A stretch of DNA of 64,000 bases, taken from contig NC_067205.1 in NCBI RefSeq assembly GCF_026262505.1, forward strand, positions 10,168,001 to 10,232,000. Reading direction: 5' to 3'. The translations under genes were made by a program, and so were the position numbers. Source of the stretch: Trichomonas vaginalis G3. Its lineage: Eukaryota; Parabasalia; Trichomonadida; Trichomonadidae. Shown here piece after piece: positions 61,114-64,000 of the stretch (the first letter of the stretch is position 1; the number at the start of each line of letters is the position of its first letter). The notes under the pieces were generated by a model. The model was not told the origin of the DNA. It saw only the letters and a list, made by a program, of their open reading frames with translations, and did no database searches.

Positions 61114-61475
61114 TTCAGTTCTTACAATAAAAATAAAAAATATTTTTTGGTGGTACGTCGGACATTCGTTTGTGGCTTAACCGTCGGACATTCGTTTGTG
61201 GCTTAACCGTCGGACATTCGTTTGTGGCTCGACCTCAAAACAAGCATTTTGTGAAGAATATACCAACCGCCGGAATTCCGGCGGTTGCTTTTTTATACAA
61301 AATTCAACGGGTGAAAGAATACGATGAAATTCATGACAAAACATTGACGATGAAGTTTATTTCCTGTGTTGTTGTCTAAATGTCATGTTGTCACACTTTT
61401 TCAGAGAAGTTAAAATGACCTGGGGACCGAGGGACCGAGGGACCTGGTGACCTGGTGAGATCTAAAATATATTTT

Positions 61476-62336
61476 TCAATACTTTTTCAGCACTTTTCCG
61501 TAGTTGTATATGAAAGACAATTCGAGATAAAAGTCATAGTACAATGGTATTATATGCTGCACACCGTTTGTTGTGAACCAAACTTGAAAGTCAGAGAAAC
61601 TGTTACTAGGTGGTTCGTAGAATTTAGAAGCAAAGTCATAAAAGTCCTTACCGATACACAGAAAACTGTTGTTGCTTGAACTGAAACTTGCATGACACAT
61701 GACATTTTGAGGGTCAAACACGTTTCTATAAACTGTCAAATCTGCTGGTGGAAGTATAAATTTAAATGGACCATCTGGTGGCAATGGTTCGTTCTGGTTT
61801 AGTAACCGAAGAAATTGTGCCCAAGAACGTCTGTCTACTCCCCAATATAAAAACTCTGTATCTCTTGGAGGGTTAATTTCAATCTTTTGAAATGAAACTG
61901 TGGAGTTCATCTTGTCGTATTCTAGCTTCAGATAGTATGTTCCATTTAGTAAAGAGTGGTATTTTTCTTGAAATTCCCAGTAGTATTTGTTTATTTGAGT
62001 TTGAAAGTCATTTAGAGTTTTTTCAAGACTTTCGTCTGAACGAATTGTAAAGATTTTCATTTCATCAAATTTTTCTATTAGACCGTCAGAACCTTTATAC
62101 TGACCATGAAAATATACTGCGAACATGAATGCATTAGTTCTATTTGAAAACAAAACTCTTCTAAATCCTATTGCCTTTGCATCTGAAGGACTTTGAAGCC
62201 AACGAATTGGATAGTCAAACCTGTAAGATCGGGATGAAATTTCTTCATCTGAAATATTCCTACCAGCGTTTGTAAAGATATAGTCTAACGGTTTTGTATC
62301 TGCTACTTTTGTTCTTTGTTTTTCAACCTGAAGCAT
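61476..62336 (-). CDS. Polinton gene of unknown function, 286 residues
   Basis: Part of the Polinton. Starts MLQVEKQRTKVADTKPLDYI; rich in aromatic residues and beta-strand-like segments (FMFAVYFHGQYKGSDG, YLKLEYDKMNSTVSFQKIE). A minor structural protein is possible but no family is recognised. The leader TATTTTTACATATATT resembles the one before the capsid candidate, hinting at shared timing. Confidence 0.5.
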   Translation of the reverse strand: MLQVEKQRTKVADTKPLDYIFTNAGRNISDEEISSRSYRFDYPIRWLQSPSDAKAIGFRRVLFSNRTNAFMFAVYFHGQYKGSDGLIEKFDEMKIFTIRSDESLEKTLNDFQTQINKYYWEFQEKYHSLLNGTYYLKLEYDKMNSTVSFQKIEINPPRDTEFLYWGVDRRSWAQFLRLLNQNEPLPPDGPFKFILPPADLTVYRNVFDPQNVMCHASFSSSNNSFLCIGKDFYDFASKFYEPPSNSFSDFQVWFTTNGVQHIIPLYYDFYLELSFIYNYGKVLKKY

Positions 62337-62392
62337 TTAATATATGTAAAAATATACTGTTTTAAAAATGTTTTAAAATGGTATGCAATTTT

Positions 62393-64000
62393 TTATTTCA
62401 TGCAATGTTTTATTTCTGTGCCGTCTTCAAGTATTCCCCAATATTTCCTTTTCGATATTACATGAACTTCGGAAAATACCTTGTCTAGCTTAAAACAGCC
62501 CATCTTTTCACCGACCATTCCCATTTCAATGAGTTTGTTATAGCCTTCTTCGTTCGTCATGAGCGCATCGATGTTCTCATAGTATACCACAATTTTCGAT
62601 TTGACATCGGAGAAGAATTTGTTGTAGTTGTCAAGGACTGCCTTTGCGAACTGAGGGTAAGACCAATGTTCGACAATAGGTTTTACTGTGGTTACTAAGC
62701 CATTTTGACCTTCGGTGAACTCGTATTTCAAAACAAAAGGAGAAAACCTTTCAACAAAGTTGTCGACCTTCTCATGGTGTTTACTCTTCATCTTTTGAGG
62801 TTTTTTAATAGAATATCCCCATGTCGAATTCATAAGCAATTTGAGTGTCATTGCAAGTTTGGGGTTTGAAGCTTTCCTAATATCATACATTTGTTGTATG
62901 ACTTTTCCAACTGTATAGTTCCTTCCCGGGAACTCACCTTTTTCGTTTGGAATTCCAGTCGGAATATATTGGACAAACCTCATGTACGCAGCGTTAAGGT
63001 CGACATAGTATATCTTTTCGTTTGAGTCGAACTTGTCGCAACCAATGGGTCCAGTTCGTGGAAATTCAAGTGAGTCTCTTATCTTTTGAGAAACTTCTCC
63101 TGTTATCTCATAAACATCGTCGAAGCAACCTGTTTCATATAAAACCTTCTGACCTAACTCAGATGCTCTCCAATACAATTTGACGTCAATTGGATGTCTC
63201 AATGGAAGTTTGTTTATAGCATCTTGAAGTTCTTGCAACCTCATTGGAAGTTCTTCTGGTTCAGGTTGGTATCCGAACAATCCAACTCCTTTTGGAACTG
63301 TGTACTTCTTTTGTGCTATAACTTTGTCTGGAACAACTTTTGGTCTTGCTAACAATGAAAAGTTTGTTTCGTCTTTTGGTACAAAACTTTCTGTCAGCTT
63401 GTCATCTGGAATTGGTTCCAACAAGCCTTTCTCGAAAAGAATGTTAACAGCTCTGACAATGTTGCACTTACCTTTTCCGAACAATGGGTTTGTAAGACTT
63501 TCGTTCAACATGAAGTGGTTGTGGACAAGTACAATCTTCAACCATGGCAATTTGAAGTCAACAACATAGTCGTCATGTGAAGAACCTTTCTCAGTCGGTA
63601 TGTTAACGCGGATATTGACATTTGCCAACGGTGCAATTTTTGTCAATTGACTTCTGAGAATGTACCTTGTTTTCACACATGACTCAAGATACTTCACTTC
63701 TCATCTGTAACAAGACCAGAGTTCCTGAGACATGTAAGAATACAAGGTTCATTGACAATTGTTTCAATTGAATTGTAAATTCCATACCTTGTCAGGTTAA
63801 TGTCAGACTTATTTCTGAACGGGAAGTATCCAGCATGTTGTCTGACTGCTTGAGGGTTGGGTTGGTACCATTCGAACTTCACGCTTGCAATTCCTTCAAT
63901 TGCATTCAAAATATCTGAGTCGGAGTCAAACATTTGTTCTCTCTTTGTAGTCTTGAAAGCGTCAAGAAGTTGTGCGGCTGTTGTGACATTGCCATGTGCA
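62393..64000 (-). pseudogene. Polinton protein-primed DNA polymerase B, partial
   Basis: Part of the Polinton. Family B landmarks include IYYVDLNAAYMRFV with PTGIPNEKGEFPGR (motif A region) and LAMTLKLLMNSTWGYS (motif B), followed by a C-terminal palm region. The N-terminal part continues past the window end. This is the type of polymerase that starts replication at terminal repeats using a protein primer. The visible part is broken, with about one break. It is the strongest marker that the element is a Polinton. Confidence 0.85.

Larger units (their letters stand above)
46340..64000. mobile_element. Polinton/Maverick, left part, runs off the window
   Basis: A fossil-class self-replicating DNA element of the Polinton/Maverick family. 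Visible parts, left to right: probable virion genes, capsid-like gene, minor-capsid-like remnant, D5-type helicase, packaging ATPase, three KilA-N genes and protein-primed DNA polymerase B. Integrase and protease are not in the window. The left boundary is estimated from the sharp change to GC-rich hairpins near 46380-46435 and could be off by 100 bp or more; its terminal repeat cannot be confirmed because the other end is outside. It is broken, with roughly six to ten breaks in 17.7 kb, yet several frames are whole, so it is recent. At least three families of internal hairpin repeats are embedded in it. Confidence 0.9.

Overview
The window looks like nuclear DNA of a parabasalid protist, most likely Trichomonas vaginalis or a close relative. 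The evidence is: compact genes in which I see no introns, separated by long, very AT-rich gaps; initiator-like TCA motifs a few bases before several start codons; an ankyrin protein of the large trichomonad DUF3447-type family; a right-handed beta-helix (Pmp-like) surface-protein fragment; and a Polinton/Maverick, an element class known to be abundant in T. vaginalis. The species call is inference from family knowledge.

Layout. 1-4.7 kb is repeat DNA without a convincing gene. It holds a 122-bp tandem array in which every unit carries three hairpins, a large inverted duplication of the end of that array, single hairpins, a 124-bp and a 113-bp tandem repeat, and a GC-richer, strongly self-complementary stretch (3.63-3.87 kb) that may encode a structured RNA. 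7.3-46 kb is the host gene region: a low-complexity acidic protein with FDYTAS repeats, a degenerate Ras-like GTPase with a CaaX tail, a GH47 alpha-mannosidase with one in-frame stop between its membrane anchor and catalytic domain, an RRM protein, a small secreted repeat protein, an LRR plus CCR4-type deadenylase, the ciliary protein IFT140, an ankyrin protein that has lost its usual start, an unknown 458-residue protein, a GH3 NagZ-like hexosaminidase, a 1157-residue helical protein with an E/K/R coiled coil, a broken Mutator-like transposase and a truncated beta-helix protein. The gaps contain several gene-less inverted-repeat elements, some nested.

From about 46.34 kb to the window edge lies one Polinton/Maverick, cut by the end of the window. 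Recognisable parts are two long + strand genes of probable virion function, a likely major capsid gene, a likely minor capsid remnant, a D5-type helicase, a packaging ATPase, three KilA-N genes (one fused to a T5orf172 domain), an unknown late-type gene and the protein-primed DNA polymerase B. It is recent-looking but broken, with roughly six to ten breaks in the visible part.

The most striking theme is shared by the first 4.7 kb and the Polinton: repeats whose flanks are constant but whose hairpin stems are replaced by different, still perfectly complementary stems. In the Polinton the same palindromic modules also lie in frame inside KilA-N genes. I see no published system that I can match to this, and I report it as the main lead.
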